From NCBI GenBank assembly GCA_016794925.1, contig JAEUIW010000002.1, positions 289,174-353,173 of the forward strand: a stretch of 64,000 bases of DNA. Direction: 5' to 3'. Under the pieces are notes generated by a model that was not told the origin of the DNA, searched no databases, and saw only the letters and a program-made list of their open reading frames with translations. The translations under genes and the position numbers were made by a program. The first letter of the stretch is position 1. Each line of letters begins with the position of its first letter. Below are positions 42,532 through 53,697 of the stretch, one piece after another. The DNA comes from Phycisphaerae bacterium (GTDB lineage: Bacteria > Planctomycetota > Phycisphaerae > Phycisphaerales > UBA1924).

Positions 42532-43932
42532 ATGTCGATTCTGGAAGTCAGCGCGACGATTCGGACGGCACCTGACGACCGCTCTGACACCGAGTTGCCG
42601 TCGGGAGCCGATCCCACACTGCGGCCGCTGTTCGCCAAGGTCGTTCGCGGCGAGCGCCTGACAATCGAAGACGGCCTCACGCTCTACTCGACTCCCGACC
42701 TCTGGTCGGTGTGCGCGATGGCCGATCGCGTGCGCCGGCGCCTTCACGGTCTCGCGACGTACTACAACATCAACCGGCACCTGAACTACTCGAACGTGTG
42801 CGCGCTCTCGTGCAAGTTCTGCGAGTTCTACCGGAAGGAAGGCGGCGAGGGGGCGTACACCCGGGACATGGCGTACGTGCGTGACGAAACCGCGCGCGCC
42901 GTCGAGGCCGGCGCCACCGAGATGCACTGCGTCGGCGGCCTGCATCCCAAGCTCCCGTTCGAGTACTACCCGGAACTGATCCGAACCATTCGCGCGACGG
43001 CGACATCGAGGGGTTCCGACCTTCACATCAAGGCGTTCACCGCGGTCGAGATCGTTCATCTGGCTCGCGTCGCGCGGGTGTTCAAGCAATCCGACCGCGT
43101 CGCGGGTATACGCTGGGTGCTGGAGCAACTGAGAGAGTCGGGACTCGGGAGCTTGCCCGGAGGCGGCGCGGAGGTATTTGACGACCGCGTGCATGACGAG
43201 GCGTACAAGGGGAAGATCCGCTCTGACGTGTGGCTCGATGTCCATCGGGTGGCCCACGATATCGGCCTGAACACCAATGCCACGATGCTGTACGGGCATA
43301 TCGAAAGCCGGCACGACCGGCTCGTTCACCTCGACATGCTGCGTCGGGCCCAGGACCGTGCCCTGGTTCGCCTTGGGTACGAGGGCGTTGAACCGAACCG
43401 GGCCGAACCCCGCGCCGACACCGGCGCAGAAGTCGGTCACCCCGGTTACGCGGGCGACGAGGGAAACGATGTTCCGACCGTCACACTGACCCGCGAGGGC
43501 GTCGCGCTACCCGCACCGCGGATGAACAAACGCGGCGGATACTACCAGACCATCATCCCGCTGCCGTTCTTTCCTGACGGTAGCGAACTCGAGCACCTCC
43601 CCGGCCCCACCGGCCTGGAGAACCTGCGCACGCTCGCGATCGCGCGTCTGATGCTGGACAATTTCCCGCACGTCAAGGCATTCTGGATCATGCAAACCCT
43701 GCCCATGGCGCAGCTCATGCTCCACTGCGGGGCGGACGATCTCGACGGCACGGTCGTGTGGTATGACATCACCAAAGTTGGCGGCGCATCAACCCACCAG
43801 GAAGTGAGCGTCCGGACGCTGAAGAAGACGATCCGCGACGCGGGGTTCATTCCCGTTGAGCGTGACACGCTGTACCGGCGGATCGAGCGCGACGCACGCG
43901 ACGGAAAGGCATGGCGCGTGGCGACGGAGTGA
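42532..43932 (+). CDS. mqnE: Aminofutalosine synthase (radical SAM)
   Basis: A 466-residue radical-SAM enzyme that makes aminodeoxyfutalosine in the futalosine route to menaquinone. The cluster motif is CALSCKFC near residue 86. Other marks: YYNINRHLNYSNVC, HCVGGLHPKLPFEYY, KAFTAVEI and NATMLYGHIES. An insertion of about 50 residues, rich in Glu/Pro/Gly, lies between the LRRAQD helix and YYQTIIPLPF, where homologues are nearly continuous. ubiE at 5.3 kb would complete the pathway. No other mqn gene is in the window. Confidence 0.95.
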   Translation: MSILEVSATIRTAPDDRSDTELPSGADPTLRPLFAKVVRGERLTIEDGLTLYSTPDLWSVCAMADRVRRRLHGLATYYNINRHLNYSNVCALSCKFCEFYRKEGGEGAYTRDMAYVRDETARAVEAGATEMHCVGGLHPKLPFEYYPELIRTIRATATSRGSDLHIKAFTAVEIVHLARVARVFKQSDRVAGIRWVLEQLRESGLGSLPGGGAEVFDDRVHDEAYKGKIRSDVWLDVHRVAHDIGLNTNATMLYGHIESRHDRLVHLDMLRRAQDRALVRLGYEGVEPNRAEPRADTGAEVGHPGYAGDEGNDVPTVTLTREGVALPAPRMNKRGGYYQTIIPLPFFPDGSELEHLPGPTGLENLRTLAIARLMLDNFPHVKAFWIMQTLPMAQLMLHCGADDLDGTVVWYDITKVGGASTHQEVSVRTLKKTIRDAGFIPVERDTLYRRIERDARDGKAWRVATE

Positions 43933-43998
43933 AACCCCGAGTCGCCGCGCCGAGAGCCCCGATGCGCTCCCGCCCGTCGGCGCGTGTAGCCTTGCCGC

Positions 43999-45264
43999 GT
44001 GCCCGCCCCGCCCCACGGTCATGACGCGTACGCGGCGCTGCGGGACTCGAACTACCGCCGGTTCGCGCTCGGCCACCTGCTCTCGAGCACAGCCTTGCAG
44101 ATGTTCGCCACCACGGTATCGTGGGAGTTGTACGCACGCACGGGCAGCGCGATGGCGCTGGGGTACATCGGCTTGGCGCGCGTGATCCCCGTGCTCATCC
44201 TGGCATTGCCCGCGGGGCACGCCGCGGACACGCTGGACCGCCGACGCGTCCTGACTTCGACCCAGGCCGGGTTCGCCCTGCTGATCACCTTGGCGGCGTG
44301 GCTGTCGTACGTAACGGCCCCGATCTGGGTGTACTACTTCGTCATCATGGGCATGGGATGCGCACGGGCGTTCAACGGCTCGTCTCGCAACGCGCTCCTC
44401 CCGCTCATCGTGCCGCCCGAGGCGTTCACCAACGCCGTAACCTGGAACTCGGGTGTCTTCCACGCCTCGGCGGTGGCTGGCCCGCTGTTCGCGGGGCTCG
44501 CGTACTGGTGGACCGGCTTGGCCTGGCCGGTGTACGCCCTTTGCGCGCTGGGGTGCGCCGCGTTCGCGCTGGCCACGGCGACGCTCACGCCGGTCACCGC
44601 GCAAGCCCGGTCAGGTGCGGCAATGAGCCTGCGCGCCATGGGAGCGGGACTCGGGCACCTGCGGCGCGAACGCACGGTGCTCGCGGCCATCACGCTCGAT
44701 CTGTTTGCGGTGCTGTTCGGTGGCGCGACGGCGATGCTCCCAGTCTTCGCCAAGGACATCTTGGGCGTGGGTGAGGTCGGCCACGGCATGTTACGCGCCG
44801 CGCCCTTCGCCGGAGCCCTCGTGATGTCCTTCGTTCTCGCGCACCGCGCGCCGATTCGCCGCAACGGCAGGGCCCTGCTCTGGGCAGTCGGGTGCTTCGG
44901 CGCGGCAACCATCGCTTTCGGCCTGAGCACGAACTTTGTGCTCTCGCTCACAGCCCTCCTGCTCGCGGGCGCGGCGGACAACATCTCCGTCGTCATCCGG
45001 CATGTGCTGGTCCAGGTGCGCACGCCCGACGAGCTGCGAGGCCGGGTGGGCGCGGTCAACACGCTCTTCATCGAATCGAGCAACGAGCTCGGCGCCTTCG
45101 AGAGCGGCGTCGTCGCCGCGTTGACCACGCCGATGATCAGCGTCGTGAGCGGCGGCGGCGCAACCGTCCTCGTGGTCGCGTGCGTGGCCGCCCGCTGGCC
45201 TGAACTGCGTCGGTTGGGTTCGCTGCATCCACAAGAAAAACCGCGGCACGCAAAGGCCGGATGA
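43999..45264 (+). CDS. Major facilitator superfamily exporter
   Basis: A 421-residue membrane protein with 10-12 predicted segments. It resembles the EntS/DUF894 branch: LRDSNYRRFALGHLLSSTAL at the start, loop ADTLDRRRVL after segment 2, and RTPDELRGRVGAVNTLFIES in the second half. These are proton-driven exporters of siderophores or drugs. Start GTG at 43999. Substrate cannot be told. Confidence 0.88.
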   Translation: MPAPPHGHDAYAALRDSNYRRFALGHLLSSTALQMFATTVSWELYARTGSAMALGYIGLARVIPVLILALPAGHAADTLDRRRVLTSTQAGFALLITLAAWLSYVTAPIWVYYFVIMGMGCARAFNGSSRNALLPLIVPPEAFTNAVTWNSGVFHASAVAGPLFAGLAYWWTGLAWPVYALCALGCAAFALATATLTPVTAQARSGAAMSLRAMGAGLGHLRRERTVLAAITLDLFAVLFGGATAMLPVFAKDILGVGEVGHGMLRAAPFAGALVMSFVLAHRAPIRRNGRALLWAVGCFGAATIAFGLSTNFVLSLTALLLAGAADNISVVIRHVLVQVRTPDELRGRVGAVNTLFIESSNELGAFESGVVAALTTPMISVVSGGGATVLVVACVAARWPELRRLGSLHPQEKPRHAKAG

Positions 45265-45373
45265 ACCAGCCAGGCCTTCAGACGCCGTCTCGCACCCTCA
45301 CTGCGTCTGCCGCGCGAGAGAGGTGCGCATCACCGATGCCGCCGCGGTCGCTTCCCGGCCAAACGAGCGCAAG

Positions 45374-45460
45374 CGGAGAGGGGGGGATTCGAACCCCCGA
45401 TGACCCGGAGGCCATACTGGTTTTCGAGACCAGCGCGTTCAACCACTCTGCCACCTCTCC
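45374..45460 (-). tRNA. tRNA-Ser (anticodon CGA)
   Basis: An 87-nt tRNA on the minus strand. Acceptor stem GGAGAGG/CCTCTCC with discriminator G; anticodon arm CTGGT-CTCGAAA-ACCAG gives anticodon CGA (codon UCG); a long variable arm typical of serine; T arm GGGGG-TTCGAAT-CCCCC. CCA is not encoded. Confidence 0.96.
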
Positions 45461-45543
45461 GAGTGGAAGGCCATCCTTGCTCCGCTACGGGCGGACGTCA
45501 ACGCCGGAACCAGCCTTGACGATCGACGCTTGATTTGATGAGA

Positions 45544-46719
45544 CTACTTCGCAAAGGAAGTCATTCTCTTCAGGGCGGCCAGCCAGGCATCACCCTCCGA
45601 GGCCTTCCGAGCAGTTTCCGATGCAGCCCAGAATTCGTCGCTGAGGTCCTTGTCCGGGTCCTTGACGCACGCGGAAACCAGCCCCTCGACGCCGGAGGCG
45701 ATGATCTTCCGGGCACGCTCATTCTCAGCGCCGGACTTGAACGCATCGCCGGTCGCGGCGAGCTCGTTGGCGGCCTTGATCGCCTGCTCCTTGGTCATGG
45801 TCATTGCGCTCAGCGTCGCGGCATCGCCCGATCCGAACGCGGACTTCACGACCTGCACCCCGGCCTGGTATACGGCCACGAGCGGCTTGAGGCTTGCAGC
45901 TTCCTTGCTCGTCGCGGCCGCCAGGGAAGCTGCCTGCCCGACCGCCCAGAGCTTCGCCGCGGATGTCGGCCCGCCCCTCTCATCCCAATGCGGCCTGAAC
46001 TGCTTGGCAAAGTGATAGTTGTTGTAGTCGTACATTTCGAACTTGAGCGTCGGATGACCCGCCTCGACCATGTCCTGATCGATCTGAAGGTGGCACGAGA
46101 CGCACATCGTGCCCCGCACGGCAAGATCGGACGTGTCGATCAAGCCCCAGTTCTTGTTGAGCGAATCCGCGCCGCCCTTCTTGCGCTCCGCCTCGGTCCA
46201 ACCCGCTTTCTGATGCGGCTCCTTCCACTTCTCAGACGCCCCGTGGCAACGCTCACATCCGACCGAATCCTCGATCTTCCATTTCTCGCCGCGTTGCGCG
46301 GCGGGCACCTGCGTCGAATGGCAAGCCAGGCAACGATTGGCAGCCTTGGCGTCGCCCAGTTTCATCTTCGTCGCGATTTCTCCGGACGCCTTGCTCGAGA
46401 GCGTCTTGTAGGCCTTGGCGTGCGGGTCTTTCTCTTGCCAGATCGTGAACTCGTCGCCGATGAGATGCCCCGATTGGTCCTTGGCCTCGCCGGAATGGCA
46501 TTTGGAGCCGGTGCAACTACCGTTGCCGAGATACTTGAGCGATGGATGAACCGCGGGTTGCTGGGCTGCCGTCGAGATCGGCGCCAGGCACACCACAAAA
46601 TCGCCAGGGGACATCCCCGACTCCACCAGCAACGCCGCGCCGGCCGCGACCACTGAAGAAGCGGCAACCGCGAACCCCAGCCCGAGCACCACCTGACCAC
46701 GACGACGGAGCGAATGCAT
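45544..46719 (-). CDS. Tetrahaem cytochrome c554-like protein
   Basis: A 391-residue exported cytochrome. An N-terminal hydrophobic segment (about 10-33) acts as signal or anchor. Four haem sites: an unusual C-x4-CH (CTGSKCH), then CLACH, CERCH and CVSCH. The arrangement recalls the cytochrome c554 family. The C-terminal 170 residues are Ala/Lys-rich and helical with no haem site. A GGAAG site precedes ATG 46719. It is divergent from the cNMP-ferredoxin gene and likely part of the same redox system. Confidence 0.88.
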   Translation of the reverse strand: MHSLRRRGQVVLGLGFAVAASSVVAAGAALLVESGMSPGDFVVCLAPISTAAQQPAVHPSLKYLGNGSCTGSKCHSGEAKDQSGHLIGDEFTIWQEKDPHAKAYKTLSSKASGEIATKMKLGDAKAANRCLACHSTQVPAAQRGEKWKIEDSVGCERCHGASEKWKEPHQKAGWTEAERKKGGADSLNKNWGLIDTSDLAVRGTMCVSCHLQIDQDMVEAGHPTLKFEMYDYNNYHFAKQFRPHWDERGGPTSAAKLWAVGQAASLAAATSKEAASLKPLVAVYQAGVQVVKSAFGSGDAATLSAMTMTKEQAIKAANELAATGDAFKSGAENERARKIIASGVEGLVSACVKDPDKDLSDEFWAASETARKASEGDAWLAALKRMTSFAK

Positions 46720-46976
46720 GTTCTGCTTCCTGGTTCCGATTGCCCGACTGGCTTCACGGCGGGCACCCGAATCGGCGAGGTGCCACACCCACTACTCCAG
46801 TGTGACCATGCTGGTTCGTCGGCGTCAAGCGAGGGATGTGCGGACCAGGCAACCAGGTTCTACACCCTGTATTGGGCATACTTGAATGCTCCCCGGTTGC
46901 TTACGGGGTCCGAAAACGCGATAGTGGGGCCTCAGTCCGGGTGTGTTCGGCCCTCAGATGCGCGGGAGTTCGTGGA

Positions 46977-48584
46977 TTGGCCAAAGCCACCACCATCGTT
47001 GGATTGGAGGGCGAGCCCCTCACCGCCGAGGACATCAAGTCCATCCCGATCTTGGCGGATGCCGGAATCGGTGACACCGCAGGAAAGCTGCTCGACCAGT
47101 TCGTGGGGTCCATTGTCCGGCGCCGGTTCGCATCGGGCGATGTGATCTGCCACGAAGGCGAGGGCGGGAACACCGCGTTCGTGCTGCTCGAGGGCGAGGT
47201 CGGAGTTTCGATCGCCAGACGCAATGAAAGGACGAAACGCGGATCGTTCCTCGCCGCGCTCGGATCGCTGCTGGGCCAGAAGCCCGTCTCGGCGACGGTT
47301 CATCACGATCCTTCGACACTTGTTCCCATCGATGCGTCGGTCGATCTGAGGTACGGCGACCTGGTCGCCACGCTCGGCCCCGGCGAAGTTGTCGGAGAGA
47401 TGTCGTGCCTGAATTTGGCCCCCCGGTCGGCGACCTGCGTTGCCAAGTCGCCCGTTGTGGCCCTGGAGATGGTGCGGAACATCTACGAGAAGCTCCAATC
47501 CGCGCCGACATTCAAGGCTCGCAACGACGCGAATTATCGTTCCCGTGCGCTGGCCGGGCACCTCCGCAACGTGCCCATTTTCGAGGGTCTGCCCGCGTCC
47601 GCCATCGACCGCCTTCGGGCCTCCGCTGAGCTGCACACCTTTAAGGCCGGTACGCCCATCGTCACGGAAGGTGACGCGGCGGACGGGATGTTCCTGATCC
47701 GGAATGGGCAAGTGCGGGTCAGCAAGAAGATGCCCGGGGGCGAGCTGACCCTTGCCTACTTGACGCGCGGTGATTTCTTCGGCGAGATCGGGCTGTTGCG
47801 CGGCACGACTCGTTCAACATCCTGCACGGCGTACGACCACCCCAAGGACGAGTCCGGCGCTTACAAGAAGGGCACGTTTCAGAGCAAGGCTTCTTCCGCG
47901 GAGTTGGTCAAGATCAAGTCCGCGGAATTCGACTGGTTGGTGAAGGAATTTCCTCAGATCAAAGCGCGGCTGGAGGCACTCGCAGAGACCCGCGCCCGGG
48001 CCACGCACGAGGCGCAGACGCAGATCGTGCCGACGTCGTACCCCAAGCACGTTGAGGACCTGGGCCTGCTCCAGGGCCAGGGCCTGCTGCTGATCGACCT
48101 GGAAAAGTGCACGCGCTGCGATCAGTGCGTTCAGGCGTGCGTGGCATCCCACGACGATGGCGTGACCCGGCTCGTGCGCGAAGGCCCGCGCTACGACAAG
48201 TACCTCGTCCCCTCGCGCTGCCGCATGTGCATGGACCCGCTCTGCATGATCGGCTGCCCGGTCGGTTCGATCCGCCGCGCTCCCGACCTGAACATGTTCA
48301 TCGAGGACTGGTGCATCGGGTGCGGAAACTGCGCACGCCAATGCCCGTACAACTCGATACAGATGCACGACCTGACTTCACTGGGAATGCAGGACGACCC
48401 GGGCGTAGAACGGGCCGTTCGCAAGGACCGCGCCGTCGTCTGCGACCAATGCTCAACGCTCCCCCAAGGGCCGGCGTGCGTCTACGCCTGCCCGCACGAC
48501 GCGGCGGTGCGCGTCAACGCCCGCGAGTTCTTCTCGCTGACCGTCTCCGCTTCCCGCGCCGTGCTCGCTGACTCCCCGGCCTGA
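46977..48584 (+). CDS. Double cyclic-nucleotide-binding domain fused to four-cluster ferredoxin
   Basis: About 535 residues from a TTG start (GGGAG 8 nt upstream); an in-frame ATG at 46836 would add 47 residues. Two cNMP-binding folds: the first (about 45-165) is interrupted by an insertion and ends GEVVGEMSCL; the second (about 205-330) has TEGDAADGMFLIRNGQ and GDFFGEIGLLRG. Residues about 365-500 form a DmsB/NrfC-like ferredoxin with four cysteine sets: CTRCDQCVQAC, CRMCMDPLCMIGCP, CIGCGNCARQCP, and CDQC with CVYACP. No DNA-binding domain is seen. It may gate or sense electron flow. Followed 10 nt later by the membrane protein gene. Confidence 0.88.
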   Translation: MAKATTIVGLEGEPLTAEDIKSIPILADAGIGDTAGKLLDQFVGSIVRRRFASGDVICHEGEGGNTAFVLLEGEVGVSIARRNERTKRGSFLAALGSLLGQKPVSATVHHDPSTLVPIDASVDLRYGDLVATLGPGEVVGEMSCLNLAPRSATCVAKSPVVALEMVRNIYEKLQSAPTFKARNDANYRSRALAGHLRNVPIFEGLPASAIDRLRASAELHTFKAGTPIVTEGDAADGMFLIRNGQVRVSKKMPGGELTLAYLTRGDFFGEIGLLRGTTRSTSCTAYDHPKDESGAYKKGTFQSKASSAELVKIKSAEFDWLVKEFPQIKARLEALAETRARATHEAQTQIVPTSYPKHVEDLGLLQGQGLLLIDLEKCTRCDQCVQACVASHDDGVTRLVREGPRYDKYLVPSRCRMCMDPLCMIGCPVGSIRRAPDLNMFIEDWCIGCGNCARQCPYNSIQMHDLTSLGMQDDPGVERAVRKDRAVVCDQCSTLPQGPACVYACPHDAAVRVNAREFFSLTVSASRAVLADSPA

Positions 48585-48594
48585 TGAGGCACCG

Positions 48595-49635
48595 ATGCTG
48601 ATCGACCGCAAGCAATACACATGGGTTGCAGTCTCGATCGCGCTCGGCGCTGGCGCGACGCTCGCGTATGTCGCGGACGCGACGCGCCCCGGCGCCCGCC
48701 CGGGCGGCGGCACGATCCTTGGGCTCACGCTCGGCGGCGCGGGGCTGGCCATCATGTGCTTTTGCGCCCTGCTCTCGGTCAAACGGAAGGTGCCGCACTG
48801 GCGGTTGGGGCGAGCCCAGGTCTGGCTCCGCGCCCACGTTTGGCTCGGCCTGCTGCTCGCGCTTCTCGTGGCTCTGCATTCGGGCTTCAAGATCGGTGGC
48901 GCCATGACCGGGTTCCTCTGGATCATGACCGTCGTGGTCGTGGGCTCGGGCATCATCGGCGTGGCAATTCAGCAGGTCATCCCCAGACTCCTTCTGGAGA
49001 GTCTGCCGGGAGAAACCGTCGCCCAGCAGATCGATCACCAGATCGCGGACGCCGCGGCACAGGCCCGGTCCGTCGTCGTCAAGTATGCCGGCTCGGTCGA
49101 TGCTCCCGCACCCCCATGGACCGAAGCTGCCGCGCAGACCCCGGTACCCACTCCGCCTCCCATCACGCCCGCCGCGCCGCCTCCAACCTCCGCCACCGGC
49201 AGCCTCGCCGCGCCAAAATCGGCTGGAGATACAAAGCTCGCGACCCCCGCGGCATCTCCGCTCCCGGCAGCAGCAAAGGCGGCCACGCCCTCCGTTGCCG
49301 CCTCTGGAGGAAAGCCGCCCGCGGGTGGGGAGCCGCTCCGGCGCTTCTATCTTGACGCGGCCGCTCCTTTCATGCTGCGGCCGGCCGGCAGCCCGTTGCT
49401 GAACCCCTCGCACGCACGCTCGATGTTCATCGGGCTGAGACGTGTTTGTCCGCCTCACATCCACCCTGGTGTTGATGATCTCGAGGCCCTGTGCCAGCGG
49501 CGTCGCCATCTGCTGGCGCAGCGCCGCTGGATGGCGGCCCTTCACGGCTGGCTCATCCTGCACGTCCCGCTCTCGTACCTGTACCTGATCGCGGTGTTCG
49601 CGCACGCCGTGATCGCGGTCCGTTACACCAGGTAG
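48595..49635 (+). CDS. Putative b-type membrane electron-transfer protein
   Basis: 346 residues. Membrane segments lie near 10-28, 41-62, 79-98, 104-126 and 320-343. Histidines sit in or beside them (RAHVWLGL, LVALHSGF, LHGWLILH, VFAHAVIA), which would suit b haems. A long Pro/Ala/Thr-rich linker (about 165-250) joins the membrane part to a soluble region. No exact family recognised; the context between ferredoxin and cytochromes suggests a quinone-linked electron conduit. Confidence 0.72.
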   Translation: MLIDRKQYTWVAVSIALGAGATLAYVADATRPGARPGGGTILGLTLGGAGLAIMCFCALLSVKRKVPHWRLGRAQVWLRAHVWLGLLLALLVALHSGFKIGGAMTGFLWIMTVVVVGSGIIGVAIQQVIPRLLLESLPGETVAQQIDHQIADAAAQARSVVVKYAGSVDAPAPPWTEAAAQTPVPTPPPITPAAPPPTSATGSLAAPKSAGDTKLATPAASPLPAAAKAATPSVAASGGKPPAGGEPLRRFYLDAAAPFMLRPAGSPLLNPSHARSMFIGLRRVCPPHIHPGVDDLEALCQRRRHLLAQRRWMAALHGWLILHVPLSYLYLIAVFAHAVIAVRYTR

Positions 49636-49639
49636 CAAC

Positions 49640-50191
49640 ATGCCCGACGAACGCGCCATCTCGAAGCGGCTCGACCTCACGTACGTACGGCGAACGAATT
49701 GGCCGTGGACGATAATCCAGCCGATCGGGCTCGTGCTCGTGCTCGGCTTTGGCGCGCTCGCCGCGGTGAGCGTGCTGAACAATGACTACCGGCTCCACAC
49801 CGCGGGCCCCTTGACCCGCGCGCACGCGATGTTCGGCGATAACTGCAACGCCTGCCATCAGCCCACGGCCGGCTCCACCGGCTATCGGCTTCCGGTCCAG
49901 GACGAGGCGTGCCTGGCGTGCCATGTGCCCGCGGCATCGGCCCACGACCCGCACGCCTCGATGTTCGTGGGCGTTGTGCGCGCGGTGCCGGGCCTGACTT
50001 CGCCCCAGCGCATGTCCGGCTCCTGCGCCGCCTGCCACACCGAGCACAGGGGCGAGTCGCACCGGATCTCGCGCGTCCCTGACCATGCCTGCGTGCAGTG
50101 CCACGCGGACCTCAGCTCGCGCCGGTTCAAACCATCGGGCGCCTTGAACGGCGCGAAGCCGACTTCCAACGTGCCGGAGGCCAAGCCATGA
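49640..50191 (+). CDS. Membrane-anchored tetrahaem cytochrome c
   Basis: A 183-residue protein. One membrane anchor near residues 25-47 is followed by four haem sites, CNACH, CLACH, CAACH and CVQCH, in a cytochrome c3-like spacing. It begins 4 nt after the previous stop and its own stop overlaps the next start by 4 nt, so the genes form an operon. Likely receives electrons from the membrane protein and passes them outward. Confidence 0.88.
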   Translation: MPDERAISKRLDLTYVRRTNWPWTIIQPIGLVLVLGFGALAAVSVLNNDYRLHTAGPLTRAHAMFGDNCNACHQPTAGSTGYRLPVQDEACLACHVPAASAHDPHASMFVGVVRAVPGLTSPQRMSGSCAACHTEHRGESHRISRVPDHACVQCHADLSSRRFKPSGALNGAKPTSNVPEAKP

Positions 50192-51306
50192 AAGCCCTCT
50201 TTCCCGCGATGCTTGGGCTGACGCTGCTCGGCACGGCGTGGGCGGCGCTGGCTCTTCCGGGCCCGCCCGCTTCCCCTCTGGAGCATCCCGCCGTCCCAAG
50301 CGTTGCGGACAGCGTGACCTCCTTCGCGAACGGGCACCCCGAGTTCGCCGCTCTACGCGACGGACGCAAGGACCCCGGCACGATCACCTTCAACCACAGG
50401 CTCCACCTCGATCCGGACTCGACGGGAATGCAGGAATCACTGTTGGCGCTCCCCGTCGCGATGACGGGGCATGTCGCTTCCTCGCCCGGGGGACGTCTGA
50501 CGATGACCTGCGCGGCGTGCCATCGGCCCGCATCCGACGGCGGTCGCATGTCGCCGATCCGATTCGAGGCACACTGCGCCGCGTGCCACCAAGAGGGGCT
50601 TGGAACGATTGACGTGGCCAAGGGCCTCGTCCCGGCCGTAAAGGTGCCACACGCGTCCGTGAACGAGATCAGTGAGCTGTTCGAGCGCCTGATCGCGCAG
50701 CGGCTGGTAATCGACCCCGCTCGTTTCGCAATCCCCACGGCGGCGACGGCGGATGACGCCAAGAAAGAAGAGCCCGGCGGCCGGAGCGGGCGGCGCGGTC
50801 GCGGCGGAGAATCGGCGGCGGGAAAGAGCTCCGAATCCGGAGCTGAATCAGACCCGCCCCCGACGTTCAAGTCGAGCGCAGAAGCCCGAACCTGGACGGG
50901 CGCACAGCGCATTCGCGGCCTCGCACGAATCGCATCGAATTGCGGCAAGTGCCATCGGATCAAGGACGCTCCGGAACTCGATGCCGATGACCCCAAGGCG
51001 GGCCTCTTCGAGGTACTCCCGTCAGCCATCCCCGCGGCGTGGCTGCCCCGCGCGTTCTATTCGCACGCATCGCACGCCATGCTCGCGTGCACGGAATGTC
51101 ACGCCGCGGCGCCGGCAGCCTCCGCAACTGCCGACGTGATGCTGCCATCGATCGCATCCTGCCGTACGTGCCACGGCGGCGCGGGCGCGCCCAGCGACTG
51201 CGTCACCTGTCACATCTATCACCCGAGGCTGCCCTCGACCGCCCAGGGCGCCAAACGCATCCGAGATGTCCTCGGCCGATCCGCCCCGCGTGCCGAACGA
51301 CCGTGA
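50188..51306 (+). CDS. Exported hexahaem cytochrome c
   Basis: A 372-residue protein with a signal peptide (MKALFPAMLGLTLLG, ending near ALA). Six haem sites: CAACH twice in the first 140 residues, then CGKCH, CTECH, CRTCH and CVTCH in the C-terminal half. A low-complexity Gly/Arg/Ser linker (about 190-235) separates two bihaem/tetrahaem parts. ATG overlaps the preceding stop (ATGA). Last gene of the redox operon. Confidence 0.88.
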   Translation: MKALFPAMLGLTLLGTAWAALALPGPPASPLEHPAVPSVADSVTSFANGHPEFAALRDGRKDPGTITFNHRLHLDPDSTGMQESLLALPVAMTGHVASSPGGRLTMTCAACHRPASDGGRMSPIRFEAHCAACHQEGLGTIDVAKGLVPAVKVPHASVNEISELFERLIAQRLVIDPARFAIPTAATADDAKKEEPGGRSGRRGRGGESAAGKSSESGAESDPPPTFKSSAEARTWTGAQRIRGLARIASNCGKCHRIKDAPELDADDPKAGLFEVLPSAIPAAWLPRAFYSHASHAMLACTECHAAAPAASATADVMLPSIASCRTCHGGAGAPSDCVTCHIYHPRLPSTAQGAKRIRDVLGRSAPRAERP

Positions 51307-51381
51307 GGATCCCAGAGGCATCCTCCTCGTCCGTGTCCCCCTGCGCGGAAGCGGTGCGTGCCCATCGCAACGCGGGCGATG

Positions 51382-51413
51382 AAAAGGGGACGCCGGCCAC
51401 GCGCCGGCGTCCC
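51382..51413 (-). terminator. Terminator after dnaK
   Basis: A perfect 11-bp stem GGGACGCCGGC/GCCGGCGTCCC with a 5-nt loop is followed on the minus strand by CTTTTC. It lies between the convergent dnaK and cytochrome genes and best fits dnaK; rightward transcripts would meet the stem without a T run. Confidence 0.8.
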
Positions 51414-51475
51414 GTTGGAGGGGTATCGGGATGTGCCCGCTCTCACGATGCAAGCGGTCCGCGTGAGACGGGGTA

Positions 51476-53557
<2,082 letters not shown>

Positions 53558-53697
53558 TCAACGATCGACTGCCGATTCGGCAGATACCGATCGCGTGCCA
53601 AACGTCCCCTCCGCGCGAGCCCACGCAGGTGTTTCGACCCGCCAACCAGGACAGGCTCGGCCATCCCCGATCGACTCGTCCCCATCCGCGCGGACGT

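Noticed and set aside
46891..46908. Hairpin CCCCG/CGGGG upstream of the cNMP-ferredoxin gene as a terminator or regulator.
   Set aside because: Only a 5-bp stem, no T run and no matching context.
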